NCBI GenBank assembly: GCA_037444075.1
Contig: JBBIND010000021.1
Coordinates: 1 to 53,335 of the forward strand
Direction of reading: 5' to 3'
DNA: 53,335 bases
From: JBBIND01 sp037444075
Lineage (GTDB): Bacteria > Acidobacteriota > Terriglobia > Bryobacterales > Bryobacteraceae
Shown here: piece after piece, positions 43,195 to 50,158 of the stretch
Layout of the letters: the number at the start of each line of letters is the position of its first letter
Numbering within the stretch: the first letter of the stretch is position 1
The notes under the pieces: model-generated
Told to the model about the DNA's origin: nothing
Database searches by the model: none
Seen by the model: the letters and a program-made list of their open reading frames with translations, nothing else
Made by a program: the position numbers and the translations under genes

Positions 43195-44993
43195 CCGGAG
43201 TGAAAGCGAAGCTGATCCTATCGCTCTTCGTTGCGTCCAGCGCCTGGTGCGCTGATGCGATCGCGTGGTGTTCGCCCTCCGCTTTGGCCGCCTCAGCTGA
43301 CGGGAAGGTGCTTTACGTAGCCTGCGCCACCTCCAACCGCGTGGAGGTGTTCGACACTGAGAACCGGACGGTGGCTCGCAGTTTCGCAATGCCTGCGCCG
43401 GCAACCGGCCTCGTCCTCTCGCCGGAGGGCGACCGTCTGTACGTCACCTGTGCAGCGCCGCGCAGCACCGTGCAGGTAGTGGAAACTTCCTCTGGCCGCG
43501 TTCTGGCTTCCATTGCCGCAGGCCACACGGCTCAGGGTCCCGTGCTGGATGCGGGCGGCCGCACGCTTTACGTCAGCAACCGCTACAGCCATGACGTTTC
43601 CGTGATCGATACCGTGAAGCGCCGTGAAGTGGCGCGCATCCCCGTGCTGCGTGAACCGGTAGGTTCGGCCCTGAGCCGGGATGCCAAACGCCTGGTAGTG
43701 GCGAACTCCCTGCCCACCGGACGGGCGGACGTAGCGCCCATCGCGGCGGAAATCAGCCTGATCGACACGGCCGCTCGCAAAGCTGTTGGCAAGATTGCGT
43801 TGCCGAACGGGAGCACGTCGGTGCGCGAAATCCGCATCTCTCCCGACGGCAGGCTGGCCGCCGTCACCCATTTACTCGCACGCTACTATTTGCCCACCAC
43901 GCAGATTGATCGTGGCTGGATTCAAACCAACGCCTTCAGTCTCATCGATGTCGACCGGGGCGAACTCGTGGGAACAGTGCTGCTGGATGAAACCGACCGG
44001 GGCGCGGCAAACCCCTGGGCCGTCGACTGGAGTGACGGCGGCAAGTCCTTGCTGATCACGCACGCCGGCACGCACGAGGTGAGCATCATCGATGTTCCCG
44101 GCATGCTCCGCAAACTCCAGACCAACACTTTGGATCCCGCCGACGACATGTCCTTCTTGACGGGCCTGCGATTGCGCGTCCGTCTGGCGGGCAACGGTCC
44201 GCGGGCATTGGCGGTGAACGGGAAGAGAGCCTGGATAGCCAGCTATTTTTCGGACACGCTGGAAACCCTCGACCTGACGGAACGGGCGCCTGCTGCCAGC
44301 ACGGCAGCCGCGCTCACACAGTCAATGGCCAACGAGCAGCGCCTTGGCGAGAGGCTGTTCAACGACGGCTCGATTTCCTTCCAGGGTTGGTTGAGTTGTG
44401 TCAGCTGCCACTCACCCGACGCGCGCGTGGACGGCCTCAACTGGGACCTGCTCAATGACGGCATCGGCAATCCCAAGAACGCCCGCAGCCTGCTGCTTTC
44501 CCACCGCACGCCTCCGGCGATGAGCCACAGCGTGCGTGAAAGCGCCGAGCAGGCAGTCCGGGCGGGCATACGGCACATTCTCTTTGAGACGCGGCCGGAG
44601 AGCGAAGCGGCCGCCATGGACGCGTACCTGAAGTCGCTCCAGCCGGTGCCAAGCCCGTGGCTGGTCAACGGGAAGTTGTCCTCCGCCGCCCGGCGCGGAC
44701 GCAAGCTGTTCTTCGACAAGCGCGTTGCTTGCGGCACGTGCCACCCGGAAGGTTTGTTCACCGACTTGAAGCCCTACGACGTCGGCACGGACAATGCGTC
44801 CGATACGAGTAAGCTCTTCGACACGCCAACCCTCGTGGAGATCTGGCGGACGGCGCCCTACTTGCACGACGGTTCGGCGGCCACGATGCATGACGTCCTC
44901 ACGACCGCCAACCGGGGCGACCGTCATGGCAAGACATCTCATCTCAATGCCGCGCAGATTCAGGATCTGATCGCTTACTTGATGTCGCTCTGA
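43191..44993 (+). CDS. YVTN beta-propeller fused to di-heme cytochrome c peroxidase-like domain
   Basis: A 600-residue exported protein (signal MTGVKAKLILSLFVASSAWC). Residues about 25-370 are a YVTN-type propeller (GRTLYVSNRYSHDVSVIDTV and similar blades). The C-terminal 220 residues form a MauG/peroxidase-like di-haem cytochrome with CVSCH at 403-407, CGTCH at 514-518 and the typical TAPYLHDGSAATM at 554-566. It begins ATGA over the stop of the HzsA-related gene, so the two products should be made together. The same domains make up the beta and gamma subunits of hydrazine synthase, which are fused in some anammox species. The redox partner and substrate are not known. Confidence 0.85.
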   Translation: MTGVKAKLILSLFVASSAWCADAIAWCSPSALAASADGKVLYVACATSNRVEVFDTENRTVARSFAMPAPATGLVLSPEGDRLYVTCAAPRSTVQVVETSSGRVLASIAAGHTAQGPVLDAGGRTLYVSNRYSHDVSVIDTVKRREVARIPVLREPVGSALSRDAKRLVVANSLPTGRADVAPIAAEISLIDTAARKAVGKIALPNGSTSVREIRISPDGRLAAVTHLLARYYLPTTQIDRGWIQTNAFSLIDVDRGELVGTVLLDETDRGAANPWAVDWSDGGKSLLITHAGTHEVSIIDVPGMLRKLQTNTLDPADDMSFLTGLRLRVRLAGNGPRALAVNGKRAWIASYFSDTLETLDLTERAPAASTAAALTQSMANEQRLGERLFNDGSISFQGWLSCVSCHSPDARVDGLNWDLLNDGIGNPKNARSLLLSHRTPPAMSHSVRESAEQAVRAGIRHILFETRPESEAAAMDAYLKSLQPVPSPWLVNGKLSSAARRGRKLFFDKRVACGTCHPEGLFTDLKPYDVGTDNASDTSKLFDTPTLVEIWRTAPYLHDGSAATMHDVLTTANRGDRHGKTSHLNAAQIQDLIAYLMSL

Positions 44994-45072
44994 CAATTGG
45001 CCCGGGAAGCGCCCCAGTGGAACACGGCGCCGATCGGTGCGCCTTTGCCGCAGGCAGCTTATGACCAGGCCT

Positions 45073-46767
45073 TCAGGGAACTTTCTCCCAATCCACTACC
45101 ACCGCCGGCACGGATCTGTCCGGGCAGCGCAGTTGGAGCCTGTTCCAGCCGTTGCCGGCGCCCGGCGCCTCCTCGACGCGCACGCGAGAGGCAATATCCG
45201 GCCGGTAAACGTATTCGGTGCGATTGAAGCGGTTTTGCTGGCTAGGCGCCTCGGAAACGGGCGAGCCGGAATAACGTGAATCGGCGCTGAAAACCGTCAG
45301 CCCCCGCCCGGTCATTTCGCCCGCAGACACTCGGATGCGGATGGGGCCTCCCGGCAGCGCGCCCAACACTCTGCCTGATGACGGACGGCCGTTCTCAATT
45401 GTGAGAAGCCCGTCTTCCGGCCACGCGCCGATCCAAATCAATTTGCCGGAGGCTGCGGTCGACAGGGTGGGAGACTGGGAGAGTTCTGCCAGTGCGGCCG
45501 GGACCTGCTGAACCAGCTGAGGGACAGGCTCCGCGGCTGCCTTCGGCGGCTCGCTCTTGGGTGGCGCAGGCGCTGGTGGTTTCGCCGCGCGTGGGTTCCG
45601 GGTGGAGAGTCTCTGGCGAAGCTCGCTTGTCAAGCGCACGACTTGGGCTTCCATCCGCAGGTTCTCCTGACGCTCGGCCTCGAGCTTCAGGCGCGCGTCC
45701 TCCATTTCAGCCAGAAGAGCCGCGTGGTCCGGTTTGGCTTGGGCAGCAGGCCGGCGCCTATCGCCCGGCACGTGAATAGCGTGTCCTTCAATCGGGTCGC
45801 CACGCTCAGGTTGGATGCGCAGCCGGACTCGGATAACGCCCGCCTCGCCGGAGTGCAGGAAACGCCCCTCCGCGAGCAGGAAGGAGTTGAGCGGCATCAC
45901 GCTTGCCGGCTGATCATCTTCGGCGATTTCCAACCACGCGGCGCCGGCTTGCCGCACCGCTTCAGAGCGGGCATCCCATTGAACCAGCGTCCCGTCGCCC
46001 TGGGTGGCAAGGCGGAGTTCTAGTGATGCGGCGGTGGGAACGGCTTTCAGCGCCGGTAGCAACACCCAATAAGCAATACCGAGGCCGGCCAGCAGGGTCG
46101 CCAAGGCCAGCAACCGGATACCCCAACCCCGGCCGCTGCCCAAAACCTGCTCCTGCGGCAGGACGGGCACCGCCGGCGCAGATGGGCCAGAGTACTGCAT
46201 TTCGATTCGCCGAACGCCTTCCGGTAGCCCAGGCACCTGGCTCGGCCGTTCCGGAAGGGGTTCCGTAGTAGTTTCGCCGGCGCGATGACGCACTAGGAAT
46301 TCAATCAGCGGGCGCTGCCTGCGTACAGGCCGAACCAGCATGACAATCTGCCAGTGCTCCGGGAAATGCTGCGCGAACACCTCCGCTGCGCGGTCAGACA
46401 GCACCCGGTTTCCGTGCAGGCGCGATTGATACCAGCCGAGCGGTTGGAGCCCCTTCAGAGCCGGATCCGATTTCGACTCTTCCAGCAGTTGAACCAGCCG
46501 CTGCTCATTGCGTTGGGAGAACTCGAACTGAGGACCGGAGGAGTAGTCGGTTTCAAACTTCCGGGTGGCAACGATACACAACCGGTCGTTCTCGTAAACT
46601 CCAAACAACACACCTCCGACTTCGAGCCCGCCGTAAGGCCGGCGCAATACACCCTGCTCCACACGTGAGAAGATCGCTTCAAGCTCTTCGCGCGAGATCT
46701 CGACGGCAAACGGCAAACCGTCTGCCTGCCAAAGGTCAGGGCTGCGGGAATGAGTTGAGCCGGACAT
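45073..46767 (-). CDS. Membrane protein with degenerate MPN/JAMM-like N-terminal domain
   Basis: A 564-residue protein. The N-terminal 150 residues resemble an MPN (JAB1/Mov34) domain: GGLEVGGVLFG keeps the Glu (E49), but the metal motif region GWYQSRLHG (111-119) has Q114 and R116 where active enzymes have two His, and the S-x-x-D pair is also broken. It should therefore lack isopeptidase activity. One membrane helix lies at about 219-245. Beyond it come a beta-rich stretch, a coiled coil near 345-385 (EMEDARLKLEAERQENLRME) and a Pro/Ala/Lys linker. The N-terminal domain faces the cytoplasm if the inside-positive rule holds. Relatives of this layout occur in acidobacteria; function unknown. 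Confidence 0.65.
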   Translation of the reverse strand: MSGSTHSRSPDLWQADGLPFAVEISREELEAIFSRVEQGVLRRPYGGLEVGGVLFGVYENDRLCIVATRKFETDYSSGPQFEFSQRNEQRLVQLLEESKSDPALKGLQPLGWYQSRLHGNRVLSDRAAEVFAQHFPEHWQIVMLVRPVRRQRPLIEFLVRHRAGETTTEPLPERPSQVPGLPEGVRRIEMQYSGPSAPAVPVLPQEQVLGSGRGWGIRLLALATLLAGLGIAYWVLLPALKAVPTAASLELRLATQGDGTLVQWDARSEAVRQAGAAWLEIAEDDQPASVMPLNSFLLAEGRFLHSGEAGVIRVRLRIQPERGDPIEGHAIHVPGDRRRPAAQAKPDHAALLAEMEDARLKLEAERQENLRMEAQVVRLTSELRQRLSTRNPRAAKPPAPAPPKSEPPKAAAEPVPQLVQQVPAALAELSQSPTLSTAASGKLIWIGAWPEDGLLTIENGRPSSGRVLGALPGGPIRIRVSAGEMTGRGLTVFSADSRYSGSPVSEAPSQQNRFNRTEYVYRPDIASRVRVEEAPGAGNGWNRLQLRCPDRSVPAVVVDWEKVP

Positions 46768-46876
46768 TCAACTAGTCTGGCGAATGGCAAGCATCCAAGA
46801 CTGGACACTCGCCGCCGCCACACAGCGTAACATGTCCGCTTCGTCCCATGCTCGCGCGGTTTTAGGAGATACCATT

Positions 46877-46890
46877 CGGGGACAGGTCAC
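46877..46890. repeat. REP-like motif, second copy
   Basis: CGGGGACAGGTCAC is the reverse complement of a GTGACCTGTCCCCG motif, close to the one at 36-50. It lies in the gap 46768-47096, which contains no complete gene; the only other recognisable item there is the higB tail at 47041-47082. Confidence 0.3.
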
Positions 46891-47040
46891 TGTCAGGCGG
46901 GGTGCCGGGACACCGTAAAACTTTGAAAAGGAAGCAGAAAAAGGATGGCGTGAGGGTGGGACTAGAACACTCCGGGGGCGTTCGCGATGGGTAGATCCAC
47001 ACGCCTCGTTGCCGGGAGTCCTGCAGCTGCCGGGATTGCC

Positions 47041-47082
47041 GATGCTGACGCCCTTGCAGTCGGGATTGTGGACTACCATTAG
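47041..47082 (+). pseudogene. higB toxin remnant (C-terminal tail)
   Basis: In frame with the stop at 47080-47082 the last residues read DADALAVGIVDYH. A C-terminal IVDYH before a higA start is typical of HigB (RelE-like) toxins, where the family usually ends ...EIVDYH. Only this tail is recognisable and the body is missing. It stops 14 bases before the higA start at 47097. Confidence 0.45.
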
Positions 47083-47096
47083 TGCGAGTCTGGATT

Positions 47097-47406
47097 ATGG
47101 CGAAGAAGACCAAGACCCTGCCTCCAGTTCAATCCCGGTGAAACCTTGCGTGAGGATTTTCTGAAACCGCTGGGCCTGACGGCCAACCGTCTCGCGATCG
47201 AACTGCGGGTGCCCGTGACCCGAGTGAACGATATCGTTCGAGGCAAGCGGGCGGTCACCGCAGACACAGCCCTCCGCCTCGCTCGGTACTTCGGAACCAC
47301 GCCACAATTCTGGATGAATCTCCAGGCGAACTACGATCTGGAATTGGCTCAATACGCGCGAGGCTGCGAAATCGCCGACCGCATCAGGCCACACCGGGCG
47401 GCGTGA
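47097..47406 (+). pseudogene. higA antitoxin with a +1 frameshift
   Basis: From ATG 47097 the frame reads MAKKTKTLPPVQ, the normal HigA start, and then hits TGA. One extra A at 47131-47132 accounts for this: without it the frame would go on PVHPGETLREDFLKPLGL and join the frame that runs from 47146 to 47406. That second part has a full helix-turn-helix (ANRLAIELRVPVTRVNDIVRG) and the ARYFGTTPQFWMNLQ tail. A shorter product from GTG 47146 might still be made and bind DNA. With its toxin gone there is little selection for it. Confidence 0.65.
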
Positions 47407-47463
47407 TCATTCTCCCGTGTTTGAATCGTGTTCCGGTTCGGACGGAGGACGGGGCTCAGGTCA
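47274..47463 (+). repeat. 190-bp direct repeat, left copy
   Basis: This copy covers the 3' part of higA and 57 bases beyond it. The second copy at 48435-48624 has the same length with no indels and about 10 differences (about 95% identity by hand count). The two copies flank the integrase remnant and parDE, 971 bases apart. Confidence 0.85.
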
Positions 47464-47589
47464 AAGAACAAGGGAACCCTCGAAGGCGCCCAGCACATCG
47501 CCAACCACGAGTCGCCGCGCACGACGAAGCTCTACGACCGGCGCCAGGATGAGATTTCGCTCGATGAGGTCGAGCGGATTGCGATTTGA
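47464..47589 (+). pseudogene. Tyrosine recombinase (integrase) C-terminal remnant
   Basis: The frame ending in TGA at 47587-47589 reads GTLEGAQHIANHESPRTTK followed by LYDRRQDEISLDEVERIAI. This is the end of a phage/integron-type tyrosine recombinase: the NHESPRTTKLYDR piece carries the catalytic Tyr. The rest of the gene is missing and the remnant begins at the right edge of the left 190-bp repeat, so that junction is probably a recombination point. Confidence 0.7.
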
Positions 47590-47623
47590 ACAGGCAACGT
47601 GAGTCAAAAGAGTTTTTTGGGGA

Positions 47624-47661
47624 TGTCATAGATTGACAAAGTCTGTTATCGCTGGTACCGT
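47624..47661 (+). promoter_or_regulatory. parDE promoter with overlapping palindrome
   Basis: A perfect TTGACA (47633-47638), a 17-base spacer and TACCGT (47656-47661). The palindrome TGTCA-tagat-TGACA (47624-47638) overlaps the -35 box and could be the operator for ParD autorepression. Confidence 0.5.
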
Positions 47662-47693
47662 GATATCTGGGCAGTTTTCCCAAGGAGGCCGCT

Positions 47694-47960
47694 GTGAACG
47701 TTTCGCTTACCCCGGAACTGGAGAAGTTCGTAAACACCAAGGTTCAGACGGGCCGCTACAGCTCCGCCAGTGAAGTGGTCCGTGAAGCCCTGCGTCTCTT
47801 GGAGGAACATGAGCAGGCACGTGCCGCCCAACTGGGCGAGTTCAACAAAGAGCTTGGCCGGCGCCTGGCCGCGCTCGATCGTGGCGAGCATGTAGACCCG
47901 GACGAGGCCCGCTCCCGGCTCCGGCGCAAATCGGAAGACCGCCGCAAGAAGCGGGCATGA
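47694..47960 (+). CDS. parD: ParD-type antitoxin (ribbon-helix-helix)
   Basis: An 88-residue antitoxin. Residues 1-45 form the ribbon-helix-helix DNA-binding part (VSLTPELEKFVNTKVQTGRYSSASEVVREALRLLE is the usual pattern, shown here in part). The C-terminal half is highly charged and would wrap the toxin. It starts with GTG after AAGGAGG. It overlaps parE by four bases (ATGA), the standard arrangement. It likely represses its own promoter at 47624-47661. Confidence 0.9.
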   Translation: MNVSLTPELEKFVNTKVQTGRYSSASEVVREALRLLEEHEQARAAQLGEFNKELGRRLAALDRGEHVDPDEARSRLRRKSEDRRKKRA

Positions 47961-48262
47961 GCAGCTACGTCCTCAGTGCTGACGCTGCCCTCGACTTGGA
48001 CGACTTCTGGGAATACATCGCTGCCGACAGCATTGACGCCGCCGACCGCTGGATAGGAAAACTCTTTGATGCCTTCGAGACGCTTGGGCGAAATCCAGGC
48101 ATGGGCCACAAACGTGAGGATCTGACGGCGTACCCGGTTCTCTTCTGGCCCGTTGGTTCCTACCTCATCATCTACAGGGCCCAACGCATGCCGATAGAAA
48201 TTGTGGGGGTGACACGCGGCGGGCGCGACATCCCGGCCTTCCTAACCCCGCGCGTCTCGTAG
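47957..48262 (+). CDS. parE: ParE-type toxin
   Basis: A 101-residue RelE/ParE-superfamily toxin; ParE proteins poison DNA gyrase. The sequence has the family's two N-terminal helices (ALDLDDFWEYIAADSIDAAD) and the end pattern YLIIYRAQRMPIEIVGVTRGGRD. It is full length and intact, so the pair is probably active. It lies inside the segment bounded by the two 190-bp repeats. Confidence 0.9.
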   Translation: MSSYVLSADAALDLDDFWEYIAADSIDAADRWIGKLFDAFETLGRNPGMGHKREDLTAYPVLFWPVGSYLIIYRAQRMPIEIVGVTRGGRDIPAFLTPRVS

Positions 48263-48434
48263 CAGCTCGGCAGCTTTCAAATCTCGCAGCAGGGCTTGCA
48301 GCAGAAAGCACCCACCACCGGGCTCTCTTGAAATCCAGATACGAGTCGTGGGAAGGGGGGAGGCCTCAACCTCTCAAAACCGACGCACGAGGATGCCCCA
48401 GGGGCGATCTTTTCGGGAAACCGGCGTCACGTCA

Positions 48435-48624
48435 CCGCCTCGCTCGGTACTTCGGGACCACGCCACAATTCTGGATGAATCTCCAGGCGAACTACGATCT
48501 GGAGTTGGCTCAAGACGCGCGAGGCTGCGAAAATGCGAACCGCATCAGGCCACACCGGGCGGCGTGATCATTCTCCCGTGCTTGAATCGTATTCCGATTC
48601 GGACGGAGGACGGGGCTCAGGTCA
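48435..48624 (+). repeat. 190-bp direct repeat, right copy, with higA fragment
   Basis: Second copy of 47274-47463. It carries the last 43 codons of a higA gene (ARYFGTTPQFWMNLQANYDLE... HRAA, stop at 48565-48567) with no start or DNA-binding part, so it is a pseudogene fragment. The bases left of it (48263-48434) hold no gene I can recognise. About 95% identity to the first copy shows the duplication is not very recent, or is under little constraint. Confidence 0.85.
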
Positions 48625-48690
48625 CTGACGTCAGACACCCAGTACGCTGCCGTGTGACGCTCACTTCATGTCTACTTACTTCTTGCCGGA

Positions 48691-48731
48691 TTGATATCGT
48701 CGCCAAAATTGAAAATATCAAATTGAATTTG
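48691..48731. promoter_or_regulatory. AT-rich palindromes upstream of vapBC-like pair
   Basis: TTGATAT (48691-48697) pairs with ATATCAA (48715-48721), overlapping a second, perfect palindrome CAAATTGAATTTG (48719-48731). The stretch is far richer in A and T than its surroundings. Operators for antitoxin-mediated repression of the following pair are the likely role. The antitoxin start is 87 bases downstream. Confidence 0.4.
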
Positions 48732-48817
48732 TCATTCAAGGCAGTAAATCCCGCAACGGCATACAACGGCGCAGACCTCCATTGCCGGCGGAGACGCGTC
48801 GGTGTAACCTTGTGGTT

Positions 48818-49036
48818 GTGAGCCCTCTCGAAAACATCGTCGAGGACTTGAAGGCGCTCCCTCCGGACAGGCTGGAGTTGGCCGCCAACTATATCCGGCG
48901 GCTGAAGCCAGTCAGTCCTGCTGAGCGGGAAGCGGCTCTTGCCCGCACCTTTGGATGCCTCTCGCCGGAAGAAGCCGACGAACTGGAGCGGATCATCGAA
49001 GAAGGCTGCGAGCAGATCAATGAGCGCGCCTGGTAG
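48818..49036 (+). CDS. Antitoxin of VapBC-type pair
   Basis: A 72-residue acidic protein (SPLENIVEDLKALPPDRLELAANYIRRL near the start in part; C-terminal CEQINERAW). The N-terminal helix pattern DLKALPPDRLELAANYI is common in small antitoxins of PIN toxins. The GTG at 48818 is the likely start; another GTG lies two codons upstream. It overlaps the toxin gene by 17 bases, a usual arrangement. It has no obvious DNA-binding fold, so regulation may need the toxin complex. Confidence 0.75.
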   Translation: MSPLENIVEDLKALPPDRLELAANYIRRLKPVSPAEREAALARTFGCLSPEEADELERIIEEGCEQINERAW

Positions 49037-49412
49037 TGTCCTGTTGGACACGAACGTCGTGGTCGCGTACTTTCGCGGCGACCAGAAACTCCATCCGCGT
49101 TTCACCGGGACCACGGTGATCTTGCCCTGGATCGTGCTCGGGGAACTTTACTACGGCGCTCAAAGGGCACAGCGGAGGCAAGAGCAACTCGCGTGTATAC
49201 GTGACCTCGTGACCTGCGCCGCAGTGCTATTCCCCGATCACGACACGGCCGCGATGTACGGTCAGGTCAAAGCCGAACTCGCTCAGTTTGGCAAGCCGAT
49301 TCCTGACAACGATCTTTGGGTTGCGGCAATTGCCCGGCAGCACGGGCTGCCGCTCGCAACCAGGGACGCCCACTTCGCCCAGGTGCCACAGCTACAGACG
49401 CTGGACTGGTAG
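49020..49412 (+). CDS. vapC: VapC-type PIN-domain toxin
   Basis: A 130-residue PIN ribonuclease. Acidic active-site residues are D10 (LLDTN), E42 (LGELYYG), D98 (PDNDLWVAA) and D116 (ATRDAHF). VapC toxins cut tRNA or rRNA when freed from the antitoxin. All four residues and the normal length suggest an active toxin. Its last 21 bases overlap the end of the convergent DUF5615 gene. Confidence 0.9.
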   Translation: MSAPGSVLLDTNVVVAYFRGDQKLHPRFTGTTVILPWIVLGELYYGAQRAQRRQEQLACIRDLVTCAAVLFPDHDTAAMYGQVKAELAQFGKPIPDNDLWVAAIARQHGLPLATRDAHFAQVPQLQTLDW

Positions 49413-49703
49413 CGCGCATTGACCTGTCAACCCCTTTTCGGCGCTCTCACGACGCACAGCGCGCAGTCGTTTCACCTGTCGCCCGCGCACTACCAGGAGG
49501 CCAAAGTGCCTGGAGGCACGGTACTCTGTGAAGCCTTTGTCCGTTGTCACCAGCAAGCGGCTTTCCCGAAGCGCCATGTCCCAGAGGCCGGCATCCCAAA
49601 AACCCTCATCGGCGGTCCCGCGTATGTCCAGGACGTCGTGGCCAAGTTCGCGCAGGCGGTCCACTGTCATACGCGGGATGTTCTCGTCAACGAGAATCCG
49701 CAT
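49392..49703 (-). CDS. DUF5615 PIN-like toxin
   Basis: A 103-residue protein of the DUF5615 (PIN-like, Mut7-C related) family: ILVDENIP with D6 and E7 at the start and LVTTDKGF with D55 form the acidic site. DUF5615 genes normally pair with DUF433 genes as toxin-antitoxin units, as here, where the DUF433 gene ends three bases upstream. The last 15-20 residues (EKGLTGQCALPVQRL) look unlike a conserved end and are encoded by bases shared with vapC, so the original C-terminus may have been lost. Confidence 0.8.
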   Translation of the reverse strand: MRILVDENIPRMTVDRLRELGHDVLDIRGTADEGFWDAGLWDMALRESRLLVTTDKGFTEYRASRHFGLLVVRGRQVKRLRAVRRESAEKGLTGQCALPVQRL

Positions 49704-49706
49704 CTG

Positions 49707-49940
49707 TCAGCGGCCAATAGCCGGTATCGGCGTGACTTGCTCTTCGGCTAACTCGGCCGCATAGTCGAGGCAAGCCATGATGTCCGCGCGCTCCAGCGAA
49801 GGATACTCGGCCAGCAAGTCGTCCACCGTGTCGCCGTTCGCCAGCATCCGGATGACCTGGTGAACGGGAATTCGTGTACCTTTCACGCACGCCTGGCCGT
49901 GGCAGATGGCCGGGTCGATGGATATCCTTTCGAACGGCAC
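49707..49940 (-). CDS. DUF433 antitoxin
   Basis: A 77-residue protein with the DUF433 pattern: ISIDPAICHGQACVKGTRIPVHQVI followed by DDLLAEYPSLERADIMACLDYA, a winged-helix-like DNA-binding unit. It is the likely antitoxin and repressor for the adjacent DUF5615 gene. The start at 49940 is the first ATG of the frame. The 49941-50112 stretch before it contains a CCGAGCG/CGCTCGG inverted repeat (50040-50069) and nothing else I can name. Confidence 0.85.
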   Translation of the reverse strand: MPFERISIDPAICHGQACVKGTRIPVHQVIRMLANGDTVDDLLAEYPSLERADIMACLDYAAELAEEQVTPIPAIGR

Positions 49941-50112
49941 TTTCTTGGCCTCCCTACCCGTTTACTCCAGGGCGTCCATTACTCCTCCATCCACAGATTG
50001 CGTGTCACGCGCGTAGCGGCCGGTGGAGGCACCCCGGCAACCGAGCGCCTCGCCGCGCGCCCTCGCTCGGGGGGCATCGGTAAGTGTTTGGATCCACTCC
50101 TCGCCGCAGCCC

Positions 50113-50137
50113 TAACAACAGCCGCGAGGTGTTGTTA
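50113..50137. promoter_or_regulatory. Perfect 8-bp inverted repeat before the amidohydrolase
   Basis: TAACAACA, nine bases, TGTTGTTA. It ends 21 bases before the ATG at 50159. It could be an operator or an mRNA hairpin; no T-run follows. Confidence 0.45.
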
Positions 50138-50158
50138 TGATTGCGGCGGAGGTGGAGC

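Noticed and set aside
40750..44993. Reading the HzsA-like operon as evidence of anammox metabolism.
   Set aside because: HzsA-related proteins occur widely in non-anammox bacteria, the key Tyr position does not match as I recall it, and no hydrazine dehydrogenase or other anammox genes are present.
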